DNA of 64,000 nt, from positions 393,509 through 457,508 of the forward strand of contig NZ_JADMOL010000002.1 of assembly GCF_015558675.1 (NCBI RefSeq). Reading direction: 5' to 3'. Source of the stretch: Paenibacillus sp. 1001270B_150601_E10 (GTDB lineage Bacteria; Bacillota; Bacilli; Paenibacillales; Paenibacillaceae). The notes under the pieces are model-generated. The model had not been told where the DNA came from. It saw only the letters and a program-made list of their open reading frames with translations, and searched no databases. A program made the position numbers and the translations under genes. Shown here piece after piece: positions 53,790 through 61,736 of the stretch. Within the stretch, counting starts at the first letter, position 1. Every line of letters starts with the position of its first letter.

Positions 53790-54575
53790 ATGAATGAGAT
53801 CATTCAGCAAATCAACCGATCGGGGCTTGGCAAAGTAAACTTGCTTAATCAGAGCAAGGGCAAATATGTCGTCTCTTCCATGCTTGCAGGGTTATTCGTA
53901 GGACTTGGCATTATTCTTATCTTTACGATAGGAGGACTGCTGACGCCTGCTCAAGTTCCAAGCACCAAGATTATTATGGGTGTTTCGTTTGGAATCGCCT
54001 TGAGTCTTGTCATTATGGCTGGCGGGGAATTGTTTACGGGAAACAATTTTATTATGACAGTTAGTACGTTAGAGAAGAAGACGACGTGGCTCGACACGCT
54101 CAAGATATGGCTATACAGCTATGTCGGAAATTTTGCTGGCTCATTCTTGGTTGCCTTGATCTTTGTCCTCACAGGACTTGTAACAGGCAGTGTTGCTGAA
54201 TTCATTCAATCGGTGGCAAGCGCGAAAATGAACGCTCCATTTATGGAACTGTTCATGCGGGGGATTCTATGTAATATCCTTGTATGTTTAGCGATATGGT
54301 GCTCGGTGAAGCTGAAGGAAGAAACAGCGAAGCTGATTATGATCTTCTGGTGCTTATTCGCTTTTATCACCTCTGGCTTTGAGCATAGCGTTGCCAATAT
54401 GACGCTTCTCTCCATTTCGCTTCTGGTCCCTCATCCAGACACTGTATCATGGGCAGGACTTGCTGCAAACTTGATTCCGGTGTCTTTAGGGAACATGGTA
54501 GGAGGGATCCTATTTGTCGGAATGTCCTATTGGTATATTGCGAAGATAAAAAATAGTCGTATGACACAGCAATAG
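53790..54575 (+). CDS. Formate/nitrite transporter family protein
   Basis: 261 residues, six membrane spans. FNT features: GLFVGLGIILIFTIGG, GGELFTGNNFIMTVS, NFAGSFLVALIFVLTG, MRGILCNILVCLAIW, and a C-terminal NLIPVSLGNMVGGILFVG. Placement directly after nirD points to nitrite as substrate (NirC role). The start abuts the nirD stop, with GGAGGTG just before. Confidence 0.93.
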   Translation: MNEIIQQINRSGLGKVNLLNQSKGKYVVSSMLAGLFVGLGIILIFTIGGLLTPAQVPSTKIIMGVSFGIALSLVIMAGGELFTGNNFIMTVSTLEKKTTWLDTLKIWLYSYVGNFAGSFLVALIFVLTGLVTGSVAEFIQSVASAKMNAPFMELFMRGILCNILVCLAIWCSVKLKEETAKLIMIFWCLFAFITSGFEHSVANMTLLSISLLVPHPDTVSWAGLAANLIPVSLGNMVGGILFVGMSYWYIAKIKNSRMTQQ

Positions 54576-54582
54576 ATGCTCA

Positions 54583-54612
54583 CAAAAAAACGCTGCAAGG
54601 CGTTTTTTTTGT
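54583..54612 (+). terminator. Terminator of the nir operon
   Basis: AAAAAAACGC-TGCAAG-GCGTTTTTTTT, short perfect stem with a long T-run. Confidence 0.85.
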
Positions 54613-54897
54613 TGCCTGGAAGGAGGATTGGCTTTTCATGAAGCAATCAATTGATGTTCACTAGGGCAATAGAAAGGAATGCCTCTTATGTGAAAGTGTT
54701 TTTCATAAGCAGGCCTAATAAGGTGATTTCAAGAGAGGCGTCACGCTGAGGGATACTATCTAGGTAATGGAAATGTAACAGACAGGGCTATATCTTTAGT
54801 GTTAAAATAGTGAAATGAAAAGACAGCCCGGTTTATGCGTATGGTGTGATTTAAGTCGTACCCACTTTTCCATTACACGGTTGGAAGGGAGTATCAC
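54613..54897. other. 285-bp gap before the solute-binding protein gene
   Basis: Holds a GAAGGAGG site before an 8-codon open frame (ATG 54639 to TAG 54662), an imperfect hairpin GCCT-TTATG...CATAA-AGGC at about 54681-54714, and a -10-like TTAAAAT at about 54802. It ends in the GGAAGGGAG site of the next gene. No larger gene is seen. Confidence 0.4.
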
Positions 54898-56400
54898 ATG
54901 CCCAGCACGAAGAAATTGATGGTCGCGGTTATGATGGTATTCGTCTCAGTGCTGCTCTTCTCACAATTGAATAATAAGTTTGTTAAGTTGAATAATCCCC
55001 GTGATCCAAAAGAAATGCAAAATGTTGGCGGGAGCCGCCTTGATTTGGATACCGAGAAGCGGGTGCTACGGGTAGAAGTGTCGATGCCAAGACTTTCCTT
55101 CCTAAGCTTGCAGAAGCTCAATGAGACCTTTAAGGAACGCTACGGCATTCAAGTAGAGCTTATCAATCATGAGGAAGCAAATGGCAGATTGACGGTAGAG
55201 GACCAGTTCCGCTTGGGACAACCTCCTGATGTGCTGCTTGTACATAGCGAATCTGTGCAGAGGCTTGCTCAAAAGGGCTGGCTTCTTCCATATGAGTCTG
55301 CCATTAATAACTTAGAAACCGTCCCGTTCTGGATGAAAGAGGATGTGCGTTGGAATGGGTTGACATGGGGAGTTCCCGCGTATGTGGATCCTTATGTTCT
55401 TGTATGGAACAAGAAGACGTTAAGCTCATTTACTCACAATGACGCTCCGCCAGCTACAAATACAGAATGGATGAATTTGATGACCACATGGTTTACGGCT
55501 CATTCGCTTGAGGAAGCAGCTGGAGGGCAAACGGAAAGTCAAACGGCGTCGACACAGCAGCCAGAGTTCTTATTTTCCTGGCAGGAGGAGGATCCCGCAG
55601 CTCTTCTCTCTTTTATGTGGCGGATCGGCTTCATACAGCCAAACCTGCCTGGAGAACGTCTAGGCGAGCCTGATCTATCCTCATGGCGACCACCTGTCGT
55701 GACGAATTCGAGTCGGACCATAACATCGACAGCAGGCAGCAGCTTGTCCTCTCCTTCACAGGAGAAGGAAAGTGATGCGGGGAATGAGAACAGTCCCTAT
55801 CAATGGTTGGAGGCATTCGTTCAGGTCGAAGAATATGATAGCGCTTTTCATTCGATGCAGGATGTGCAGTGGCAGCATGTATGGGATGCTTTAGAACAGG
55901 GAAAGGCCATGTTCGCTATGGTTCCGTATTCAGAAGCGATGCAAGGCATGAAGGAACCCTTCTCCTATGAAGAACAGCGAGAGGTAAAGTATCCCTATGG
56001 TACGTTCGCAAGAGGCAGCAGTTATGTTATTTCCGCTGATTCTGCGCTTGAAGAGGAAGCGAAGACGTGGATCAGCTTCATGACCGAGCATGAGCAGCTT
56101 CAAGAAATGTGGGAGATGGTTTCTTTGCTGCCAGCAGATGGAAGAGTTCTCGAACTGCAGGGGACGATTCAGCGTCGATACCTGTCGGAAGTCTTTCTGA
56201 ATCGCAACGATGAAATGCTTGCTTTGCGGTTGAGAACAGAACAGCTGCTCCAATTCGGCAAACAGCTTGGTCGCTGGCTTCAGAGTGGTATCACCACTGA
56301 ATCACTGTTGAAGCAGTGGGATGAACTATGGCTCATGCAGCCCTCAGAGCATGATAAAGAACAGGAAAAAGAGAAAGAGCCCGTATCTCCTCAAGTATAG
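54898..56400 (+). CDS. Extracellular solute-binding protein, orphan, without lipobox
   Basis: 500 residues. An N-terminal hydrophobic segment (LMVAVMMVFVSVLLFSQL) lacks any cysteine, so it is not a standard lipoprotein; it may be cleaved or remain anchored. The body matches family 1 ABC sugar-binding proteins: LSLQKLNETFKERYGIQVELIN, PPDVLLVHSESVQRLAQKGWLLP, and WGVPAYVDPYVLVWNKK. A Ser/Glu-rich insert lies at about 200-305. No permease genes are adjacent, so ligand and partner are unknown. The last codons form the 5' arm of the terminator. Confidence 0.82.
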   Translation: MPSTKKLMVAVMMVFVSVLLFSQLNNKFVKLNNPRDPKEMQNVGGSRLDLDTEKRVLRVEVSMPRLSFLSLQKLNETFKERYGIQVELINHEEANGRLTVEDQFRLGQPPDVLLVHSESVQRLAQKGWLLPYESAINNLETVPFWMKEDVRWNGLTWGVPAYVDPYVLVWNKKTLSSFTHNDAPPATNTEWMNLMTTWFTAHSLEEAAGGQTESQTASTQQPEFLFSWQEEDPAALLSFMWRIGFIQPNLPGERLGEPDLSSWRPPVVTNSSRTITSTAGSSLSSPSQEKESDAGNENSPYQWLEAFVQVEEYDSAFHSMQDVQWQHVWDALEQGKAMFAMVPYSEAMQGMKEPFSYEEQREVKYPYGTFARGSSYVISADSALEEEAKTWISFMTEHEQLQEMWEMVSLLPADGRVLELQGTIQRRYLSEVFLNRNDEMLALRLRTEQLLQFGKQLGRWLQSGITTESLLKQWDELWLMQPSEHDKEQEKEKEPVSPQV

Positions 56401-56414
56401 GAGCGGGCTCTTTC
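56372..56414 (+). terminator. Terminator overlapping the end of the solute-binding protein gene
   Basis: GAAAGAGCCCG (56373-56383) pairs with CGGGCTCTTTC (56404-56414), inner CTCC/GGAG. The stop codon lies in the loop region. Confidence 0.8.
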
Positions 56415-56504
56415 GCTGTATAGATGGGTCTATTGCTTTGTATATCGACATTGCGATATGCAAAGCTTACGAATAAATAGAGTGATAAGTGCGTGATATC
56501 CTCA

Positions 56505-57623
56505 TTATTTTAGCTTAACGGCAAGCTTTACCGTTAATTGATGCTGCTCTAGCTTGACTTCTTTGGCGACAATAAACGAGACAAGCTGCTGCGGATAGAA
56601 ATTCAAGTCGAATTGTTTCTCGAGCTCCTTACGAGTGGACTCTGACAGCTCTAAACCGTTGAATTGCAGCCGTTCCACGTGGAATCGAATCGCATGCTCC
56701 GGTTCATTTTCTATCGTATATGTGCCATCCACATACACGCGCAATCCTTCACGTTCGCCTACGGCAGCGATCGTACCATCCTTGAATACGAATTGGAACT
56801 GATCAAACATTTCATCTTGCTCTCTTAAAAATTGATTCAATTCTTCATCTTTGATGGAGAGCGTGTATTCAAGGCCGTTCGATTTTAAGTTGCCGTTCTC
56901 CTTCACAAAGTCCGGCAGCTTCTGCATCGCTTGGGCAATGGCCTGGAAGTAATGCTTGACTTCAAACAAACCGACGCTTTGCCAGTATTTTGTAAACTCC
57001 TGAATCAGCTTCTGCATCGCTTCTGGATCGCTGCTGTTCGCGACATCCTGATCCAGGCTTTGCTTCATTTGAAGCATGCGCTCGCGCTGCGCTTCTAGAT
57101 CAAGGCGAACCTGTGTAAGTTCTCTTGCGAGCGCTGCCTGCTCTCGTCGCAATTGATCAATGCGCTGTACGTTGCTCTTATAGGCAGTCAATATCTCCTG
57201 ATCGGTCTCTACTAGAAACTGATAATAATCCAAAAGGGCGAATATATCTTGAAGTCGATCAGCGGATAAAGCTGCATCAAGCAGCATATCCCTCTCTCCC
57301 ATATAATAGGCACGCAATACCCGTCCGGCATCATGTTGCTTGTCCGACAGCTTTTGTTCTTCTTTTTGCAGATCATGTTCGAGATTAGAGCGAGTAGTAA
57401 TGGCTTCATTCTCTCGAAGCGCAATACGTTCAATCTCTTCATCCAGCTCTTGTATGGACAGGCTTTGCTGCAAGAAATGCTGCAGCTCATCAGACGTTTC
57501 GGCTTCCTCCCATGGGATGGAAGGGACAGGTTCTGCATGCGCAGCGTAGGGAATTAACGCTAACCATAACAGGAAGGCGCAGATGCGAAAGTTGAATCCC
57601 GCAACTCTTTTGCCATATCGCAT
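56505..57623 (-). CDS. Exported coiled-coil protein of unknown function
   Basis: 372 residues with TATGGAGGT before ATG 57623. A signal peptide (FRICAFLLWLALIPYAAHA) is followed by about 150 residues of Glu/Leu/Arg-rich coiled coil (QELDEEIERIALREN; LRREQAALARELTQVRL) resembling the N-terminal part of PcsB/CwlO-type wall proteins. There is no NlpC/P60 or CHAP domain. Instead the C-terminal 150 residues look beta-rich (AVGEREGLRVYVDGTYTIEN; LSFIVAKEVKLEQHQL-like strands). Possibly envelope-associated regulator; function not assigned. Confidence 0.75.
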   Translation of the reverse strand: MRYGKRVAGFNFRICAFLLWLALIPYAAHAEPVPSIPWEEAETSDELQHFLQQSLSIQELDEEIERIALRENEAITTRSNLEHDLQKEEQKLSDKQHDAGRVLRAYYMGERDMLLDAALSADRLQDIFALLDYYQFLVETDQEILTAYKSNVQRIDQLRREQAALARELTQVRLDLEAQRERMLQMKQSLDQDVANSSDPEAMQKLIQEFTKYWQSVGLFEVKHYFQAIAQAMQKLPDFVKENGNLKSNGLEYTLSIKDEELNQFLREQDEMFDQFQFVFKDGTIAAVGEREGLRVYVDGTYTIENEPEHAIRFHVERLQFNGLELSESTRKELEKQFDLNFYPQQLVSFIVAKEVKLEQHQLTVKLAVKLK

Positions 57624-57721
57624 GAAGGACCTCCATATACTATTATCAAGTCGGTGACATAACGTTCCTCTACAATTTCATCGTATGTATGTGATGTGAT
57701 TTACATGACCTACTGTCAAAA

Positions 57722-58888
57722 ATGAATGAAAGGGTGAGACCCATCCAGCCCTCTACTTTGTACAAACGGATGAAGCAGGAATTGTCACAATTTCCCGATA
57801 ATCGTATTCCCTTTTCACACTATATGTCAAGGTGCTTATATGACGCAGAGGATGGCTACTACATGAAAAAGCAGCTGAAAGTAGGGCGAGAAGGAGACTT
57901 TTACACAAGCGTTTTTATTGGAGACGCGATGGCCAGGATGATTAGCCGCTTTTTTCTTCGCTGCTGCAAGGAGCGAGGATGGAATAACGAAGAGGTGCGT
58001 ATTGTCGAATGGGGCTCTGGCACGGGGAGGCTCGCCTATCAATGCATTCGTGCTCTTCACAAGGCAGGAAGGCTTCCAAAAGAATATGTGCTTATCGAGC
58101 AAAGCAGCTATCATCGAGAAGAGAGCAGGCGCGTTTTGTCCTCATTGCAAGGGGGAGAAATCTCATTAACCATGCAGTGGTGGGATCAAGAGGAGTGGGA
58201 GCAAAAGGCTCAAGATGCTCCGATCTTTTTAATCGCAAATGAGCTATTGGATGCTTTCCCTGTAGAACGGGTTCGCTGCCATGGAGAGCATATTGAGCAA
58301 GCCTATGTAGAAATGAATGCTGCTACAAATGAACTAGAGTGGTTCTGGATGGAGCCGACAGACGAAGTGAAACGGTGGATCTGCGATCATCAGATTAACC
58401 TTCATGAAGGACAAATCTATGAAGCAGGCATATATGCCGCCAGATGGCTTCAGCAGGTGCTAGATCAGCTGCATGCTGCGGAACTCTTGTTCCTTGACTA
58501 TGGCGATGGGACCACTGAACTGACGGCGGAGCATCGAATGGAGGGGACTCTCCTATGCTATCATCGGCATCAGGTGAATGACAATCCGCTCGTGCTGCCT
58601 GGGGAACAGGACATTACGGCACATGTTGACTTCGATGTGATGGCAAGAGCAGCGAAGGGTAGAGGCGCTATTGTTCATCCATTGCGCACGCAGCAGCAAT
58701 TTTTGCTGGATGAGGGAATCCTTGATGAATTGTGCTCGCATCAAAGCCTGGATCCGTTCTCGAAAGAGGCAAGGCAGAATCGTGCGATTCGTCAGCTGCT
58801 CCTATCGGATGGAATGAGTGAAAGATTCCACGTGCTTCATCTTTCCAAGGGAGATGATGCGATGAAAAGAAAAACAGCCGGAGAATAA
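57722..58888 (+). CDS. MidA/NDUFAF7-like SAM-dependent methyltransferase
   Basis: 388 residues. IPFSHYMSRCLYDAEDGYY near the N-terminus, SAM-binding VEWGSGTGRLA (about 98-108) and FLIANELLDAFPVERV are the conserved blocks of the DUF185/COG1565 family. The mitochondrial homologue methylates an arginine in complex I; the bacterial substrate is unknown. No clear ribosome site at ATG 57722. Its last codons carry a palindrome used as terminator by the opposing gene. Confidence 0.88.
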   Translation: MNERVRPIQPSTLYKRMKQELSQFPDNRIPFSHYMSRCLYDAEDGYYMKKQLKVGREGDFYTSVFIGDAMARMISRFFLRCCKERGWNNEEVRIVEWGSGTGRLAYQCIRALHKAGRLPKEYVLIEQSSYHREESRRVLSSLQGGEISLTMQWWDQEEWEQKAQDAPIFLIANELLDAFPVERVRCHGEHIEQAYVEMNAATNELEWFWMEPTDEVKRWICDHQINLHEGQIYEAGIYAARWLQQVLDQLHAAELLFLDYGDGTTELTAEHRMEGTLLCYHRHQVNDNPLVLPGEQDITAHVDFDVMARAAKGRGAIVHPLRTQQQFLLDEGILDELCSHQSLDPFSKEARQNRAIRQLLLSDGMSERFHVLHLSKGDDAMKRKTAGE

Positions 58889-58898
58889 TCTCCGGCTG
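58864..58898 (-). terminator. Terminator for the DUF2626 gene, inside the 3' end of the midA-like gene
   Basis: CAGCCGGAGA-ATAA-TCTCCGGCTG (58875-58898). Read on the minus strand it is followed by TTTTTCTTTTC; on the plus strand by AAGG. It therefore serves the minus-strand gene at 58931-59167. Confidence 0.8.
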
Positions 58899-58930
58899 AA
58901 GGTGAAGCATGGCTTCCAAGCCTACCATTC

Positions 58931-59167
58931 TTAGAATGGCATGCCCATTTTGAATACACTCCAATACGAGAATCCAGTGAAGCATATGATCATGTAAGCC
59001 CAGAAGGAAAGTATGTAAGTGCGCTCGCTCAGCTTCAAATAGCCTAACAGCACAAAGACTGCTGTTTGCAAGAAGAACAGCAATGCCATCTCGATCATAT
59101 CTCCGGCAAATGCCATTAGACCGATAACTAATGTCCAGAATCCGAGTACCCGAAACATTCGTGCCAC
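58931..59167 (-). CDS. DUF2626 family small membrane protein (YqgY-like)
   Basis: 78 residues, three short hydrophobic spans: VLGFWTLVIGLMAF, MALLFFLQTAVFVLLGYL and ILSFWAYMIICFTGFSYW. Start MARMFRVLGFW and the tail WSVFKMG match the DUF2626 proteins found in Bacillales. Function unknown. GAGAGGGGG site upstream on the minus strand. Confidence 0.88.
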   Translation of the reverse strand: MARMFRVLGFWTLVIGLMAFAGDMIEMALLFFLQTAVFVLLGYLKLSERTYILSFWAYMIICFTGFSYWSVFKMGMPF

Positions 59168-59463
59168 AATTCATCCCCCTCTCTCAAAGACCGGTCATCT
59201 CATCACTATTGACAATATTTGCTCATTGACATTATAGCTGGATAAGCAATTGGTGTAAACTGCCAACTGCAAAGAATTGATAATATTTTAATGAATTGGA
59301 CTCGCTTGTGGATGGGATAAAGCACAATGTGTATGTTTCATAGGGAAAATGGATATACATTTTAGTATCGATAGATTCTATGAACTCTACCATGGGCATA
59401 GAGATGAATAAACGGTGTATTAACCGAAGTGGATAAAGATGGATGTTGTTAGGAGGTTATGGC
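59168..59463. other. 296-bp divergent gap before rsfA
   Basis: TTGACA (59209-59214), 17-bp spacer, TTATAG (59232-59237) is a possible plus-strand promoter, though far (225 bp) from rsfA. The rest is AT-rich and shows no gene; rsfA homologues in Bacillus use a forespore sigma factor, so another promoter nearer the gene is likely. Confidence 0.35.
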
Positions 59464-60105
59464 ATGACAGCGATTAGACAAGACGCTTGGACAGCCGATG
59501 ATGATTTAATGTTGGCCGAAGTAACGCTTCGGCATATTCGTGAGGGAAGTACTCAATTAGCAGCCTTTGAAGAGGTTGGAGAAAGGATAGGACGTACTTC
59601 CGCTGCATGTGGATTCCGTTGGAACAGCTGTGTACGCAAAAAATATGAGGCTGCGATTCAGTTAGCGAAGGCTCAGCGTCAGAAACGGAGTTATTTGAAA
59701 AAGCAGCAGGTCGGTGCACAGGTTGCCTCAGTAGCGTTAGTGGAGCCAGAAGAGATCCAATTGAATGCTGAAATTACAGATGATTCCTTATCTATGGATA
59801 TGGTCATTCGCTTCTTGAGACAATGGAAAACAACATATCAGGACCTTTCTCGCCAAGTGAAGCTATTAGAAAAGGAACTGCATGAGAAAGACGAGGCTGT
59901 ACAAAGATTGCGTCAGGAAAATGATTACTTGTCCCGCCAGGTTTCAGAAGTGCAGTCGGATTATCGCACGGTCAACGATGACTACAAGACCCTTATTCAA
60001 ATTATGGATCGGGCTAGAAGACTAGCTGTACTCAATGAAGAGGAAGAAGAATCGAAGACCCGATTCCGCATGGATGCGAACGGCAATTTGGAACGAATTG
60101 AATAG
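59464..60105 (+). CDS. rsfA: RsfA family prespore transcriptional regulator
   Basis: 213 residues from ATG 59464 behind TAGGAGGT. The N-terminal Myb-like domain ([43 protein letters not shown]) is the RsfA signature. The rest is coiled coil ([26 protein letters not shown]). Family members modulate forespore genes during sporulation. Confidence 0.92.
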   Translation: MTAIRQDAWTADDDLMLAEVTLRHIREGSTQLAAFEEVGERIGRTSAACGFRWNSCVRKKYEAAIQLAKAQRQKRSYLKKQQVGAQVASVALVEPEEIQLNAEITDDSLSMDMVIRFLRQWKTTYQDLSRQVKLLEKELHEKDEAVQRLRQENDYLSRQVSEVQSDYRTVNDDYKTLIQIMDRARRLAVLNEEEEESKTRFRMDANGNLERIE

Positions 60106-60120
60106 CTTAGCCATTTACGA

Positions 60121-60160
60121 AGCGTGTTACGGAAGTTTACTTCCAGTAAGACGCTTTTTG
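60121..60160 (+). terminator. Terminator after rsfA
   Basis: GCGT-GTTAC-GGAAG-TTTA-CTTCC-GTAA-GACGC followed by TTTTT; small bulges in the stem. Confidence 0.8.
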
Positions 60161-60219
60161 TATGTTAAAATGGGGCTGTTGGGATATTGGAACGAAGTTG
60201 GCTATAGAAGGAAAGGAAG

Positions 60220-61173
60220 ATGAATATCATCATGACGATAGATATCATTGGAGGAGGCTCAATCGGGCTGCTGCTTGCCGCTGCCCTTAGACAGTCGGGG
60301 GCAGCTGTACGAGTGTGGACACGGACACATGAGCAGGCGAGAGCTCTCTCAAAAGAAGGACTGGTAGTACGAGACTTGAATCAGCATGCCATACACCTTG
60401 AACAGATAGAGGCCTATCCCCTAGATCAAGCAGGTGAGCTGCTTCGCGAACAAAAAGCTGAAGTGACATGTGCCCTGCTTGTCGTCAAACAGACGCATAT
60501 CAATCATGAGCTGTTGGGGTCGCTAAGTAAACTGCCGTTATCAGAAGATGGAATTATGGTCTGCTATCAAAATGGCGTTGGGCATATCGAGAAGCTTACT
60601 GAAGTGCTTCCACAAGACGCCTTGTTCCGTGCGGTGACGACGGAGGCTGCAAAGCGGCTATCGGGTCACGAGGTGAAGCATACAGGCTCTGGCACCACTT
60701 ATTTGGAAGAACGGGAGGCTGTTGATCCAAAGAGAAGAAATCAGCTCGTAAAATTGGATAAACAGTTAAATGATGCAGGATTTCCAACCTTTTTGTCGAA
60801 GCATATTCATGAAATGATCACCCGCAAATTACTTGTTAATGCCGTAATTAATCCTCTTACTGCTCTTCTGCGCCTTCCGAATGGTCAGCTTCTTAAGAAG
60901 GAGCAGCGTGTTGAACTTATGCGAACAATCTTCGAGGAGATTAGAGATGTCTATTCGCGTGAAGGGATTCACTTAACCGAAGAGGATTGGGCATATATGT
61001 TGAACGTATGTCAGAACACGGCCGACAATACGTCCTCTATGCTCGCTGATGTGCTGGCTCATCGTCCTACTGAGATCGAAGCGATTACAGGAGCGATTCT
61101 TCAAATGGCAGATCGTCACGGGATACAGGTGCCTCTGCAGCGTATGCTCTATCAACTCATACAAGCCTTGTGA
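60220..61173 (+). CDS. 2-dehydropantoate 2-reductase family protein (PanE/YlbQ-like)
   Basis: 317 residues from ATG 60220 (ATG 60232 possible). NADP Rossmann motif IIGGGSIGLLLAAAL, then LLVVKQT, CYQNGVGHIEKL, and the C-terminal catalytic domain with the lysine in KLLVNAVINPLTALL. Would reduce ketopantoate to pantoate in CoA synthesis. Position before DUF3397 and bshC matches Bacillus ylbQ, so this could equally be a paralogue of panE. Confidence 0.88.
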   Translation: MNIIMTIDIIGGGSIGLLLAAALRQSGAAVRVWTRTHEQARALSKEGLVVRDLNQHAIHLEQIEAYPLDQAGELLREQKAEVTCALLVVKQTHINHELLGSLSKLPLSEDGIMVCYQNGVGHIEKLTEVLPQDALFRAVTTEAAKRLSGHEVKHTGSGTTYLEEREAVDPKRRNQLVKLDKQLNDAGFPTFLSKHIHEMITRKLLVNAVINPLTALLRLPNGQLLKKEQRVELMRTIFEEIRDVYSREGIHLTEEDWAYMLNVCQNTADNTSSMLADVLAHRPTEIEAITGAILQMADRHGIQVPLQRMLYQLIQAL

Positions 61174-61253
61174 TGACAGCTGCTAAATCGATGTAGCCAT
61201 AAGGAGGTAAGGCTGGTATTGATAATCATTAGAGAAAGGGGTGGATATGACCC

Positions 61254-61640
61254 ATGTTGAGCTGGATTTATGATTCCATGCTTTTGTTTACGGCCCTTCC
61301 TTTTTTCCCTTTTATTATCGTGTGGATCTTGTCTTCTTATTGGATCAAAGAGAAGAAGAGGAGAATGAAGCTATCGATCGATATCACCACTCTCTTTCTA
61401 GTGGCTTCAGTTGCAGGGCTATTCAATGTTATTTTCAACACGGGTATGGGCATATATCTTCTATTGCTGTTGTATCTAATTACAGCCGGGCTGCTTGGCG
61501 GAACCATGCATCGAAAGCATGCTCAGGTTGATGTCCCTAAACTGCTGCGAGCCATATGGCGAGTATCTTTTCTTATTCTTTCCGCAATGTATCTTTTATT
61601 AATCTTAATAGGAATCATCCTGTATTTTTATAAGCTATAA
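61254..61640 (+). CDS. DUF3397 family membrane protein
   Basis: 128 residues, four spans: ALPFFPFIIVWILSSYW, ITTLFLVASVAGLFNVIF, YLLLLLYLITAGLLGG and VSFLILSAMYLLLILIGIILYF. Small four-helix membrane proteins of this type, between ylbQ-like and bshC genes, are annotated DUF3397. Function unknown. A short open frame with AAGGAGG (TTG 61219 to TGA 61260) overlaps its start. Confidence 0.82.
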   Translation: MLSWIYDSMLLFTALPFFPFIIVWILSSYWIKEKKRRMKLSIDITTLFLVASVAGLFNVIFNTGMGIYLLLLLYLITAGLLGGTMHRKHAQVDVPKLLRAIWRVSFLILSAMYLLLILIGIILYFYKL

Positions 61641-61736
61641 AGCATAACAAAATCGTCGTATAGCTCCTATTTCCTTCTTTGACGAAAGATGCGTGGATTG
61701 TGTACAATCGACACTAGAGAGGGAGGCGGCTTACAG

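Noticed and set aside
54639..54662. Eight-codon frame with GAAGGAGG upstream as a regulatory peptide
   Set aside because: Too short to judge and not adjacent to the next gene; noted only in the gap description.
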